A stretch of DNA of 64,000 bases from VAZQ01 sp963817015. GTDB lineage: Bacteria > Pseudomonadota > Alphaproteobacteria > Rhizobiales > Xanthobacteraceae. The translations under genes were made by a program, and so were the position numbers. Location of the stretch: contig CAWFMV010000019.1 of NCBI GenBank assembly GCA_963817015.1, positions 310,001 through 374,000 on the forward strand, read 5' to 3'. The notes beneath the pieces are model-generated. The model was given only the letters and a program-made list of their open reading frames with translations, did not search any database and was not told the DNA's origin. Shown one piece after another: positions 45,464 to 54,223 of the stretch (its first letter is position 1; each line of letters opens with the position of its first letter).

Positions 45464-46524
45464 ATGAGATCATACGTCGCTTGCCTGATCGGACTATGGG
45501 CAGCAACGGCCGCGTCGCCGGCGGTTGCCGATCCGATCGAGGACTTCTATCGCGGCAAGCAGATCAAGCTCTACATCCGCGCTGCGCCCGGCGGCAATTA
45601 CGACATCTATTCGCGCGTGCTCGGTCGTCACCTCACGCGCTTCATTCCAGGCAACCCGCTGGTGGTGCCGATCAATATGCCGGGTGGCGGCGGGCTCGTG
45701 GCGCTCAATTTCGTTGCCAACGCGGCGCCGCGCGACGGCACCGTCATCACCATGATCACGCAGTCCTTCCCGCTGGATCAGGCGCTCGGCCTCGACAGCA
45801 ATCTCAAGGTGGACATGCGGTCGCTGCAATTTCATCGGCAACATGAGCAACACCAACGAGTTTCTCTACACGGCGAAATCGTCAGCCACACGCACGCTCG
45901 AGGACGCGCGCCGGCGCGAGACCGTGATCGCGGCGACCGGCATCGGCTCGATCGTGACGCAGATCTCGGCAGTCTATAACAACGTGCTGGGGACGAAGTT
46001 CAAGGTCATCTACGGCTATCCGAGCGGACCCGAGATGACGCTCGCGATGGAGCGCGGTGAGGTCGAGGGCCGCAGCACCAGCAACCCGCAGGTCTTCGGA
46101 CCGACCATCACCGAGGTGCTGAGCCGATACAATTTCATCATCCAGACCGGGCCAAGAAAGATTCCCGGCTTTGAAGTCCGTGCCGCTGCTGCGGGAGCTC
46201 GCCAGGAACGACGACGAACAGCGGATTTTCGATTTCGTATCGAACGCGGCCGCGATGGCGCGGCCACTTGTCACCAATGCGGGCGTGCCGTCTGAGCGGG
46301 TCGCCGCGCTGCGTCGTGCCTTCGATGCCACGCTCGCCGATCCGGCGTTTCTAGAGGACGCAGCGCGGCAGAACCTTGAAATCGGCGCAAAGAGCGGGGA
46401 AGAGCTGCAGCGATTGGTGACAGGTCTGATTGAAGCTCCGCCGGCGGTATTGGAGCAGGTGAGGCGGGCCATTCAGATCAAAGGCGCGGAGGCGATCCGG
46501 GGTGCCGGGCCGACCCGCGAATAG
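45464..46524 (+). CDS. Bug-family solute receptor (frameshifted twice)
   Basis: The 5' frame encodes a signal peptide and IKLYIRAAPGGNYDIYSRVLGRHL, PINMPGGGGLVALNFVANAAPRDG. It breaks at about 45824-45830; the second frame runs NFIGNMSNTNEFLYTA, TGIGSIVTQISAVYNNVLGTKFKVI and GYPSGPEMTLAMERGEVEGR. It breaks again at about 46160-46170, and the third ends SVPLLRELA, AGVPSERVAALRRAFDATLADPAFLEDA. Removing one base each restores about 352 residues. It starts right after the IS element, with GGACGGAGGGGACTT upstream. Ligand class unknown; no transporter partners nearby. Confidence 0.75.
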
Positions 46525-46533
46525 GGGGCGGAA

Positions 46534-46998
46534 ATGGCGGAGGTTCCGCAGGCTCCTGCCGTGGCGGAGCCGCAAGGTATCGGCGGCTGGCTCATTCTGC
46601 CTGCTATTGGCACTCTGCTGTCGCCGCTTATTGCAGCTTATGCGGCTTATGCGGCATTCCAGGATGCCATTGTCCTGCTGAACGCTTCATTGTCGACAGC
46701 ACTTGCGGCCTTCATTGTCGTCAAGTTTCTTTACAATTTCGGCTTGGTGGTCGCCTGGATTTTCGCGGCCGTCTTGCTGTTCACACACAAGCGATTGTAC
46801 CCGCGCTTCTTCGTGGCGCTGCTCGTCATCATGCTCATCGGAAGGGTGCTGGACCTTGCGGTTACCCCGATGGCCTTCGACATCAAGCTCGACAGCAGCG
46901 ACGTCAGATCCACGCTGCGATGCGTGATCGGGCTGGCGATCTGGGGTCCTTATATGTACAAATCGGTGCGCGTGAAGAACACCTTCGTGGCGGATTGA
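46534..46998 (+). CDS. DUF2569 membrane protein
   Basis: A 154-residue protein with the DUF2569 opening GIGGWLILPAIGTLLSPL, about four membrane helices (through LLVIMLIGRVLDLAV) and the family ending YMYKSVRVKNTFV. It starts 9 bases after the receptor gene. Somewhat AT-richer than its neighbours. No activity is known for the family. Confidence 0.8.
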   Translation: MAEVPQAPAVAEPQGIGGWLILPAIGTLLSPLIAAYAAYAAFQDAIVLLNASLSTALAAFIVVKFLYNFGLVVAWIFAAVLLFTHKRLYPRFFVALLVIMLIGRVLDLAVTPMAFDIKLDSSDVRSTLRCVIGLAIWGPYMYKSVRVKNTFVAD

Positions 46999-47005
46999 GC
47001 GCGAC

Positions 47006-48007
47006 TCAACGCCCCACCAGCTTCATCGCGCCGTCGTAGTAGCTCAGATCGACGTAGCGTTCTGGTGCGGGCACGGCGGTGCCGGCCTTGCGCTCGAGCT
47101 CGGCGCGCAGCGCGAGCACGTTCTTGAAGCCCTCGCGGTCGAAGGCGGCGTCGGGCGTGAAGCCGAAGGCGGGATCGAGCAGCAGCTGATGCGTGCGCTC
47201 CGCCTCGCGAGCGGAGAGCTTGAGCTTGTCGACCAGGATCGCGATGCCCTGCGCCTTGTTGGCGGGTGCGCGGACCCAGCGGATGCATTCGATATAGGCG
47301 GCGAGATAGCGCTCGAGCGTCTCGCGGTTCTTCTCCGCCCAGGCGCGCATCGCGAAGGCACCCGCGGCCTGGTAGGCGCCGAGCATGTCGATCGTGCGCC
47401 CGAGGCTCTTCATGCCCGTGGCTTCGGCCTGCACCGTGAACGGCAGGTTGAGAATGCCGCCGGCGTTGGACTTGTCCTCCATCAGCGCCTTGAAGCGGAA
47501 GGGTCCGGCGCCAACCGGATTGATCTTGTAGTCGCCCTCCTTGAGTCCATGCTGCGCCAGGATCTTCTTGAGCTGCAGCGCATAGGCGGTGTCGGGCGCA
47601 TCGACCACGAGGGTGCGCCCGCGCAGGTCGGCAAACCCGTTGATGTTGCCCTGCACGAAGAACTCGTTCATGCCGCTGTCGCCGCCGGAGACGATGACGA
47701 CGTCCTCCTTGGCGACTTCGATCATGGCGAGCGCATTGTCGACGGCGGAATGCGCCACATGGGTCTTGCCGGAGGCAAGGCCCTCGCGCTGCGGCCGCGA
47801 GCCTTCGGTGAGCTCGAGCTCGATCTTGAAGCCGCGCCGCTCGAAGATGCCGGTGGCAATGCCGGCCTGCAGCGGAAGTGCCTTGGCGTTGGGGAAAGCG
47901 TTGATCCGCAGCGTCACGGGGTCGGCCGAGCGGGCAGGGCTGCTAACCGCCGCGGCGAGGCAACTTAGGGAGCCCTGCAGTACTGCACGGCGCGAGCGAC
48001 GGGTCAT
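47006..48007 (-). CDS. ABC transporter substrate-binding protein (NMT1/SsuA-like)
   Basis: A 333-residue Tat-type precursor (RRSRRAVLQGSLSCLAAAVSS), then VTLRINAFPNAKALPLQAGIATGIFERRGFKIELEL, as in THI5/NMT1-fold receptors with the start LxxxxFPN...PLxxAxxxGxFxxxG. Later SAVDNALAMIE, VQGNINGFADLRGRTLVVDAPDT and LKKILAQHGLKEGDYKI. These serve ABC importers for sulfonates, taurine, nitrate or thiamine precursors; ligand undecided. GGAGGATCGC precedes ATG 48007. No permease or ATPase gene adjacent. Confidence 0.82.
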   Translation of the reverse strand: MTRRSRRAVLQGSLSCLAAAVSSPARSADPVTLRINAFPNAKALPLQAGIATGIFERRGFKIELELTEGSRPQREGLASGKTHVAHSAVDNALAMIEVAKEDVVIVSGGDSGMNEFFVQGNINGFADLRGRTLVVDAPDTAYALQLKKILAQHGLKEGDYKINPVGAGPFRFKALMEDKSNAGGILNLPFTVQAEATGMKSLGRTIDMLGAYQAAGAFAMRAWAEKNRETLERYLAAYIECIRWVRAPANKAQGIAILVDKLKLSAREAERTHQLLLDPAFGFTPDAAFDREGFKNVLALRAELERKAGTAVPAPERYVDLSYYDGAMKLVGR

Positions 48008-48116
48008 GCGATCCTCCAATAGCATTGACTGGCACTGTATCGTGTTGAGCCCACTATGCTAACAGGTCGGCCGAAATCGTCGATACCGGGCTATCTGCCA
48101 CACTAGAGGGACACGC

Positions 48117-48617
48117 ATGCGAGCCATCAGTCTTGCCGAGGCAAATAAGATCATCGAAGGCACCTTTGCCTCCGCCAAGAAGCGCAAAGCCTATGCGCTG
48201 GCCGCGATCGTGCTGGATGCCGGCGGGCGCGTGAAGTCGTTCCAGAAGCAGGACGGCGCATCGCTGCTGCGGTTCGAAATCGCTTATGGCAAGGCGTTCG
48301 CCGCGCTCGGGCTGCATCGGTCCTCTCGCCAGGTGCTGCAGAAGCAGAAAGAGAAGCCCGCGTTCATGGCGTCCCTGGCGGACCTGTCCGACGGGCCCTT
48401 GTTCCTGGAAGGCGGCGGCCAGCTCATCCGCGACAAGTCGGGTGAGGTGGTGGGCGCCCTTGGGGTCACAGGCGACGTTAACGAAGTTGACGACCTTTGC
48501 GCCATGGACGGTATCCGCGCTGGCGGCTACCTTCCTGACGACGACTTCAGCCCGGCGGATGTTCGGCGGCTCAATATCAAGAAGGATCCGCCCTTGCGCG
48601 ACCCGCGCAAGAAATAG
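48117..48617 (+). CDS. GlcG/HbpS-family heme-binding-like protein
   Basis: A 166-residue protein of the GlcG/HbpS (DUF336) fold: LAEANKIIEGTFASAKKRKAYALAAIVLDAGGRVKSF, FEIAYGKAFAALGLHRSS, and LIRDKSGEVVGALGVTGDVNEVDDLCAMDGI. GxVVGALGVTG is the fold's conserved turn. Members bind heme or are glycolate-operon proteins of unknown function; this copy is 28 kb away from glcDEF. No signal peptide, so cytoplasmic. Confidence 0.8.
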   Translation: MRAISLAEANKIIEGTFASAKKRKAYALAAIVLDAGGRVKSFQKQDGASLLRFEIAYGKAFAALGLHRSSRQVLQKQKEKPAFMASLADLSDGPLFLEGGGQLIRDKSGEVVGALGVTGDVNEVDDLCAMDGIRAGGYLPDDDFSPADVRRLNIKKDPPLRDPRKK

Positions 48618-48866
48618 CCGTGCTTCGCACGGCTGGGGTCGGAGACTTCTGGTAAACGATCGGTTCCATGTGCATCCGCCCTTATATCGCCTTGCCTTGG
48701 CGGCATCCTACTGGTGGTATTGGGCGAGGCGGACGAAACGAGCCGACGTGGCAACGCGGCAGTTGGGTTAACCGTGCGTCCGCGGCAGGATGCGCGGTCG
48801 TAAAGCCCGTGGGAGCACAGATGCGGCCGTGCCCGGCATCCGGGGTTCGGCCAATGGAGGGGTCCT

Positions 48867-49421
48867 ATGGGGACTTTCGCTCGGTTTTCGCCGCCCGTCG
48901 CGGCCATTGGGGCGGCGCTGGCCCTTGCCGGCTGCTCCTCCGGGGGCAGCCTGAGCAGCTTCACCAGTGGCTGGGGCTTTGGCAATTCCGATCAGCCCCC
49001 GCAAGCCGAGCAACCCGGGCCGGAAATTCCCGCCACGATCCGTGTTGCCGAGGTGATCGGTCGCTGGGGCTATGCTGCCTTTCACAAGCTGGAGGATCGC
49101 CAGCGCACCGAGGCCGCGGCGCGATCCCAGTGCAACCATCCCTTTGTCATCGGACAAGGCCCGACCGGCGGGGTCATGATGTACCTTGCTGACCAGTCGG
49201 AGCTGAAGGAGTTGCGCGTCAAAGGCGGGCCCGGCGGGAAGAACTATATCGGGCTTGCAGGTCAGACGCCGGGGCCGCAGGATCGCGAAATCACGTCGTT
49301 TGACGGCCGGGTCATGGTGATGGTGTTCGTCGATCCCGAGATCTCGGGCCGTTACGGCACTGGCATCTATGTGCGTTGCGCGCCGAGCGCCGGCACGGTC
49401 GCGTCCGGCCAGAAGCGATGA
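48867..49421 (+). CDS. Lipoprotein of unknown function
   Basis: A 184-residue protein with lipobox LALAGCSSGG (Cys at 23), then a Ser/Gly/Pro linker and a globular part with IRVAEVIGRWGYAAFHKLEDRQRTEAAAR, PFVIGQGPTGGVMMYLAD and FDGRVMVMVFVDPEISGRYGTGIYVRC. GGAGGGGTCCT before ATG 48867. Resembles Bradyrhizobiaceae hypothetical lipoproteins. Its stop overlaps the next gene's start (ATGA at 49418-49421), so the two are coupled. Confidence 0.78.
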   Translation: MGTFARFSPPVAAIGAALALAGCSSGGSLSSFTSGWGFGNSDQPPQAEQPGPEIPATIRVAEVIGRWGYAAFHKLEDRQRTEAAARSQCNHPFVIGQGPTGGVMMYLADQSELKELRVKGGPGGKNYIGLAGQTPGPQDREITSFDGRVMVMVFVDPEISGRYGTGIYVRCAPSAGTVASGQKR

Positions 49422-49960
49422 CGGTCACGATCTGGCACACCGCAAAAGGCACACTTTCGCGCGCGATGTCGGATCTGATCGGTGGTAGACGTCGAGCGCA
49501 AGGAGAGAATGTGCGCTCCCTTCCGCGTCTCCAGGCGATGCCGCTTGCAACCTTCGAGCGCGATGGTCTCAAGGCCGTGCTCAGGAAGGCGGGGCTCCCG
49601 TGTGAGGACGTCGAGCAATCCGGCCCTTTGTTCTGGCGCTTCGATACCGACGACGACATTCCGGCTGGCTTTGCCGGACTGGAATTACATGGGCCGGATG
49701 CTTTGCTGCGCTCGCTCGTGACGCTGCCGCCGCGGCGCGGCGCGGGCGTCGGCCGCGCCATCGTGGCGGCGCTCGAGCAGGAGGCGCGGATGCGCGGCTG
49801 TGACGCGATCTATCTTCTCGCGCCTGCGCCGGACTATTTTGCGCGGGCAGGGTATGCGGCCTTGAGCCGCGACGCCGTGCCGGAGGCGATACGCGCCTCC
49901 AGCCAATTTCATTCGCCGATCTGTGCCTCGGCCGCGGCCATGGTCAAGGAGCTCGAGTAG
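49418..49960 (+). CDS. GNAT acetyltransferase, ArsN2-like
   Basis: A 180-residue protein whose last 140 residues match the ArsN2-type GNAT pattern: FERDGLKAVLRKAGLPCEDV, FAGLELHGPDALLRSLVTLPPRRGAGVGRAIVAALEQEAR (acetyl-CoA loop RGxGxG), DAIYLLAPAPDYFARAGYA and HSPICASAAAMVKEL. ArsN enzymes acetylate arsenic-containing or related compounds. The first 40 residues (TVTIWHTAKGTLSRAMSDLI) are not GNAT and resemble an ArsC-reductase start lacking the Cys. GTG/ATG choice: ATG 49418 is coupled to the lipoprotein stop. An internal ATG near 49538 would remove this segment. Confidence 0.7.
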   Translation: MTVTIWHTAKGTLSRAMSDLIGGRRRAQGENVRSLPRLQAMPLATFERDGLKAVLRKAGLPCEDVEQSGPLFWRFDTDDDIPAGFAGLELHGPDALLRSLVTLPPRRGAGVGRAIVAALEQEARMRGCDAIYLLAPAPDYFARAGYAALSRDAVPEAIRASSQFHSPICASAAAMVKELE

Positions 49961-49980
49961 CGCGCTGTTGTGCCGCCCGA

Positions 49981-50910
49981 CTACTTGAAGTCGTCCGGGC
50001 GCAGGACGTCCATCTTGAGCACTTCCTTCATCATGTCCTGATCGACGTCCGGCAACACGGTCTTCCGGAATGCCAGCGCAGCCTGCTTGTACTCATCTGC
50101 GCAATTGTCCTTGCGGGCGCGCGGCAGCAGCCGGTCCGCGAGCTCCTGGAAGGCGGCCGGCTCCTTGCCGTAGGCGAGACAGAGGAAATTGAAGGCGCGC
50201 TGGATATCGATGCTGTGCTCGTCGGCTTCCTGCGCGGGCTTGATGTCGCCTTTCTGGGATTGCAGGCGCTCGGCGTTCATGTGGTGCCAGGCGTTGTAGG
50301 TTCCCTTGATCGTGGTGAGTGCGACCTTGGGGCCGTACTGCAGCATGAGCAACGCGGCAATCTGATCGGCGGCGTCCTCCTCGCGTCCGAGCAGCGGAAT
50401 ATCCTGGATCTGGAACAGCGCGTGGCCGAGCTCGTGCAGGATGACGCTGACAGCCCCGCCGACCAGCACCTCGTTGCGCGAGAAACCGGGCATCAGCCCA
50501 AGCGAGGTCGAGCTGAACGGCTCATTGGGGGCGCGCTTGCCTTCGACTGCGACCTGGGTCTCCATGAAATAGAACCAGGAATAGCAGAGGTGAACGCGGC
50601 CCGCGCCATCGTAATAGGAGTTCGGCCCGCCGCAGGCCTTGGGATCACCCTCCTCCAGCGAGAGCACCAAGCCGCCCTGCAGCTTCAGAGGCGAGAGAAA
50701 GGTTTCGAGCTGCTCGAGCAGCTTGCGCTGCTTGAGCCGCTCGTAGATCGGCTTGTATTTCGCGCTGCGCGGCTCGTTGTACTCGATCTCGATCATGTCG
50801 TTCTGCAGCACGGGCGGCGTCTGGGCCGCAGCCGGTCCACGCGGAACGAGGCAGCCGAGGACCAGCGCCAAAGCACCAATAGTGGCACCAACGGTCGCGA
50901 TGCGGTTCAT
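49981..50910 (-). CDS. DUF4344 metallopeptidase-like secreted protein, active-site copy
   Basis: A 309-residue exported protein: signal peptide ending AAAQ, then IEIEYNEPRSAKYKPIYERLKQRKLLEQLETFLSPLKL. The zinc-protease motif HELGH at residues 159-163 lies in SVILHELGHALFQIQD, followed by REEDAADQIAALLM, the acidic third-ligand helix. DUF4344 is predicted to be a zinc metallopeptidase. A same-length paralogue lies 92 bases upstream. MNRIATVGA at 50910 is taken as start. Confidence 0.85.
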   Translation of the reverse strand: MNRIATVGATIGALALVLGCLVPRGPAAAQTPPVLQNDMIEIEYNEPRSAKYKPIYERLKQRKLLEQLETFLSPLKLQGGLVLSLEEGDPKACGGPNSYYDGAGRVHLCYSWFYFMETQVAVEGKRAPNEPFSSTSLGLMPGFSRNEVLVGGAVSVILHELGHALFQIQDIPLLGREEDAADQIAALLMLQYGPKVALTTIKGTYNAWHHMNAERLQSQKGDIKPAQEADEHSIDIQRAFNFLCLAYGKEPAAFQELADRLLPRARKDNCADEYKQAALAFRKTVLPDVDQDMMKEVLKMDVLRPDDFK

Positions 50911-51002
50911 GGGTGAATCTCCGATCTCGGTTCATCATGCGGCGAGTGCAACACGGTGTGTTTCTCGCCCTGCGGTGACGTTCAATGGCTTGACTTAGAA
51001 GC

Positions 51003-51932
51003 TCAGTCCGGAATCCACTTGGTGCTCTGCACCTTCTTCAGCTTGTCCTTGTCGACCTGAGGCAGGATGGTCGTGGTGAATGCGCGCCGGACCTTTTCAT
51101 AGTCGCTGGTATAGGACGCCTCGCCGGTCAGCGAGCCGCGGCAGTGCGCGATGCGGCGGGTCGGCAGGTCAATCGGAGTGTTGGGGCGGCCGACCGCAAT
51201 GAAGCTCGAGAATCCGATCGGGTCCTTGCCGACGGCGATGCACAGCAGATTGTAATAGCGCTGCCGCACCGTCGGACGGATATCGCCCAGATAGTTCACG
51301 TCCGTGATCTGCCCTTCGCGGATCGTCGAGTCCCACTGGTTGAGGAAGTAGGCGGTGCCGAAGATCGTCTTGCGCGCGACGTCGGGGCCAAACTGGAACA
51401 GCAGGAAGGCGGCGGAGTAGTCGGCGGCGTCGTGCAGCCGGCCCCAGACCGGAACCTCGAGATTGTCGAACACCGCGAGCGCAGTCTCGTGCAGCACGTG
51501 CTGCACGAACGGACCCACCGTGGCCATCTCGCGCGTGATCAGATTGGGGCCGATGCGTCCCAGCGTCTTGAACATCTCCTGCATGCTGGGATCGGGCGAG
51601 CGCGGGCCCTGCTCGCCGGGCAGCACGCTCTCGATCAGGTCGACGTACTCATAGCAGATCGTCACGGAGCCACCGGCCTTGTATGGCGCATAGTAGGCGC
51701 CGCATTCGGCGGTCTTGATCGACAGCGGAAACTGCAACGGCGACAGGAACTGCTGCAGGGTCTCGAGCACCTTGCGTTTGCGCAGCCGATCCAGGATCGC
51801 CCCATAGGCCGCCTTTTTCGGCTGCTCGTAGGAGATTGAAATGTTCTGTTGGGCATACGCCTGCGATGGCGCAAGCGCGGTGAGTCCAATCAAGGCGGCC
51901 AGGCAGGCTGGTGCAGTGATGGTTCGCTTCAT
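51003..51932 (-). CDS. DUF4344-like secreted protein, inactive-site copy
   Basis: Also 309 residues, clearly paralogous: ISISYEQPKKAAYGAILDRLRKRKVLETLQQFLSPLQF aligns with the neighbour, and DAADYSAAFLLFQFGPDVA with DAADQIAALLMLQYGPKVA. But the motif is HETAL (residues 148-152, VLHETALAVFD), so the second zinc His is replaced by Leu. It probably cannot act as a zinc peptidase and may be a binding partner or regulator of the intact copy. Signal peptide LIGLTALAPSQAYA. ATG 51932 is the family-like start; the open frame extends further upstream. Confidence 0.85.
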   Translation of the reverse strand: MKRTITAPACLAALIGLTALAPSQAYAQQNISISYEQPKKAAYGAILDRLRKRKVLETLQQFLSPLQFPLSIKTAECGAYYAPYKAGGSVTICYEYVDLIESVLPGEQGPRSPDPSMQEMFKTLGRIGPNLITREMATVGPFVQHVLHETALAVFDNLEVPVWGRLHDAADYSAAFLLFQFGPDVARKTIFGTAYFLNQWDSTIREGQITDVNYLGDIRPTVRQRYYNLLCIAVGKDPIGFSSFIAVGRPNTPIDLPTRRIAHCRGSLTGEASYTSDYEKVRRAFTTTILPQVDKDKLKKVQSTKWIPD

Positions 51933-52443
51933 CGGCAAGCCTCTGCTGTAGTGTGATGTTGCTGTCTTCAAGTTGTTGGTCGAGGGATCGCGAGCGTCAG
52001 GCGAAAAGAGAGAGCCGGACCACCTGCGGGTGGCCTTCGCCAAGTCGACTGACGTTTTCCAGATCGTGAAATTCATCAGAGCGATGCTTTTGATAGCGCG
52101 AGCCGATCTGACGACGTCAGATGTTCTGATAGCGTCAGATGGTTTGATAGTTCGAAACGTCCTAAATCTGGAGCGGAGCCCTGTCGCGAGGAGGATATTC
52201 GAGTGCCTCGCCGCCAGCTGGGTTGCCGGCAAGCTATCTCCTGGGCTGACTCCTGTCCAGATTGTCGCGCGGGAGCTGTTGTCGCCAAATTGACGCTCCC
52301 TTAATGTCGGCGGCGTTAAATGGTGGCCGCATTAACTTTTCTCAACCACCGTCGCAATGCTATAGGCCGTCGTTAAATCGCCACTATCAAACAGCCTTCT
52401 TGACGGTAGATTCCTCACCTAACGAGATAGGGATTACACCCCG
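51933..52443. other. Divergent intergenic region with an 18-bp tandem repeat
   Basis: About 510 bases between the DUF4344 pair and the KSNFG-repeat gene. CGTCAGATGTTCTGATAG (52115-52132) and CGTCAGATGGTTTGATAG (52133-52150) are adjacent copies with two mismatches and could be a binding site. The right part is AT-rich and should hold the repeat gene's promoter. No ORF recognised. Confidence 0.65.
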
Positions 52444-53076
52444 ATGCAGAAGCTCTCCCTGCTTGTAGCAGCCAGCGTGATTGGGCTCGGAAGCGCTTAT
52501 TCGGCGATGGCACAGGCGCCAGTGGGCAAGCCCGGCGCGAAGGCGACCATTCAGGCTCCCGCGGTCGTTGCTGCCAAAAGCAATCTGGGCTCATTTGCCC
52601 GCGTGGCGCCGGCGGCGGAAGCCCGGTCCGCGAAGGTCAACGTGGGCGCGCTGGTCAGGGTCGCCTCTGCACAACAGGCGGTGGTGTCGACAACGGGCGG
52701 CAAGTTGAGCGCGCTGGCGGCGCCTCGCGCGGCTGCGAGCAATGCCAAGTCCGGCGTGGGAGCCTTGGCGAATGCCGCATCGGCTACCGCAGCGACGGGC
52801 AAGTCGAACATTGGCGCCGCCGCGACGTCTCGCGGATCCTCTGCGGCTGCAGCCAAGTCTGCTCTCAACCCCACCGCGAACGCGGCGGCTGTTGTGAGAG
52901 CCAAGAGCAACTTCGGCTCGATGGCCCGCCTGACGTCGGATTCCAATTCTAAGGCGGGCGCCGTGACTGCGCGTAAGAACATGGCCTCGCTCGCGCGGGC
53001 CGTGCCTGCTGCCGCCATGGTTAACAAGTCGAACTTCGGCGGGTATGTGAAGTCCGCTGTCGGCGGTAAGGGCTAG
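52444..53076 (+). CDS. Secreted low-complexity KSNFG-repeat protein
   Basis: A 210-residue protein: signal peptide LLVAASVIGLGSAYSAMAQ, then an Ala/Ser/Lys-rich body with about eight degenerate repeats of a 12-residue unit: AKSNLGSFARVA, AKVNVGALVRVA, AKSGVGALANAA, GKSNIGAAATSR, AKSALNPTANAA, AKSNFGSMARLT, ARKNMASLARAV, NKSNFGGYVKSA, spaced by about 15-25 residues. I recognise no family. It is basic overall and predicted periplasmic or outer-membrane associated. Own promoter; the gene downstream is on the same strand but 274 bases away. Confidence 0.75.
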   Translation: MQKLSLLVAASVIGLGSAYSAMAQAPVGKPGAKATIQAPAVVAAKSNLGSFARVAPAAEARSAKVNVGALVRVASAQQAVVSTTGGKLSALAAPRAAASNAKSGVGALANAASATAATGKSNIGAAATSRGSSAAAAKSALNPTANAAAVVRAKSNFGSMARLTSDSNSKAGAVTARKNMASLARAVPAAAMVNKSNFGGYVKSAVGGKG

Positions 53077-53350
53077 CAGCTCCCGTCACTTACGGCGCGC
53101 GCGAATACCGCGCGCGCATTGTCTCCATCCTTCCATCTCTGCTCGTATGTATAGTGAATGCCGCTTGTGCCAGTGGAGCGTGGCTGCTCAGCCAGGCACA
53201 TTCTCGAGTTGTGAACTATAAGTGCGCACGATGCGATGGTGCGCGGTCTTTGCAAACGCAGTCGCTTCATTTCAGGCGATGACATCGCTCTCGGATTTAT
53301 GGTATCGATCCGCCCGTCGCCAGCGTTTTGATGGCATGGGAGAGTTACAA

Positions 53351-53971
53351 ATGAAGCTGCAGACGATCGCTGCCGCCGTGCTTGCATTGACCATTGCGGC
53401 GAGTCCCGCGTTGGCGTGCAAAGGCGAGGAGATTTATTCGGACGATTTCAGTAGCTCTGACGGTCCATGGGCGACGGCGCCCTGGTTCAGCATTGCGGGC
53501 GGAGGTGCGGCGTTCAAAATGGAGCCCGGCCAAAGCGGCTTCATTCCGTACCTTGGCGGCAACTTCAAAGAATTTGACGCTTGCGTCGACGTTGCCAATC
53601 CGGCGTTCAAGAATGCGGATGCTCCGCCCGTCGCTGGCCTCGCATTCTGGTTCAATGATTTCCAGAACATGGCTGCCGTGTTGCTGACTCCCGCGGGTGT
53701 GATGTTTTCAATCCGCAGCTCCAAGGGCCGCACGCTGGTTGCAAGCCCGCCGCGTAAGATCAATGCGCTCAAGGGCGGCGATGGCGCCGTCAACACGCTT
53801 CGTGTCACCGTGAAGGGCCAGAACGTGACCCTCTATGCCAACGACACTCGCGTCGGCGCATTCAGAGGCTCGCCTGAGGACGGTGTGATCGGCCTGATCG
53901 CAGAGTCGGAGCGGGACCAGCAGACGTCCTGGAAGTTCTCCAACTTCAAGCTCACCGAGCCGCCGAAGTAA
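53351..53971 (+). CDS. Secreted protein, LamG/DUF1080-like fold
   Basis: A 206-residue protein: signal peptide LAAAVLALTIAASPALA, then EEIYSDDFSSSDGPW, a typical start of concanavalin-like DUF1080 domains, PPVAGLAFWFNDFQNMAAVLL, NTLRVTVKGQNVTLYANDTRVGAF and GVIGLIAESERDQQTSWKFSNFKL. The pattern W-x-F-x-N/D-F is the common closing strand. Possibly a carbohydrate-binding protein; DUF1080 enzymes exist but no catalytic residues are identified. GAGAGTTACAA before ATG 53351. Confidence 0.75.
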   Translation: MKLQTIAAAVLALTIAASPALACKGEEIYSDDFSSSDGPWATAPWFSIAGGGAAFKMEPGQSGFIPYLGGNFKEFDACVDVANPAFKNADAPPVAGLAFWFNDFQNMAAVLLTPAGVMFSIRSSKGRTLVASPPRKINALKGGDGAVNTLRVTVKGQNVTLYANDTRVGAFRGSPEDGVIGLIAESERDQQTSWKFSNFKLTEPPK

Positions 53972-54223
53972 CGGCTCGTCCGTAGCGATCCGCTTGGTTC
54001 AGAAAGATTGCGGCAACGATGCGTGATGCGTCGCTGCCGTTTCTGTTTGAGAGACGATGCGACGCCTCCCGTCATTGCGACCAGATTGCTGCAGCCTGAC
54101 AACGGAAGCTCGATATTGAGGCCACGGTTCGCAGCCTGTTTTCCATTTCGCAGCCCGCGATAGGGCTCGCCTGTTTCGTTTCCAGTGCTAGGTTGTGCGC
54201 TGCAAGCGGGCGCACATCGATCC

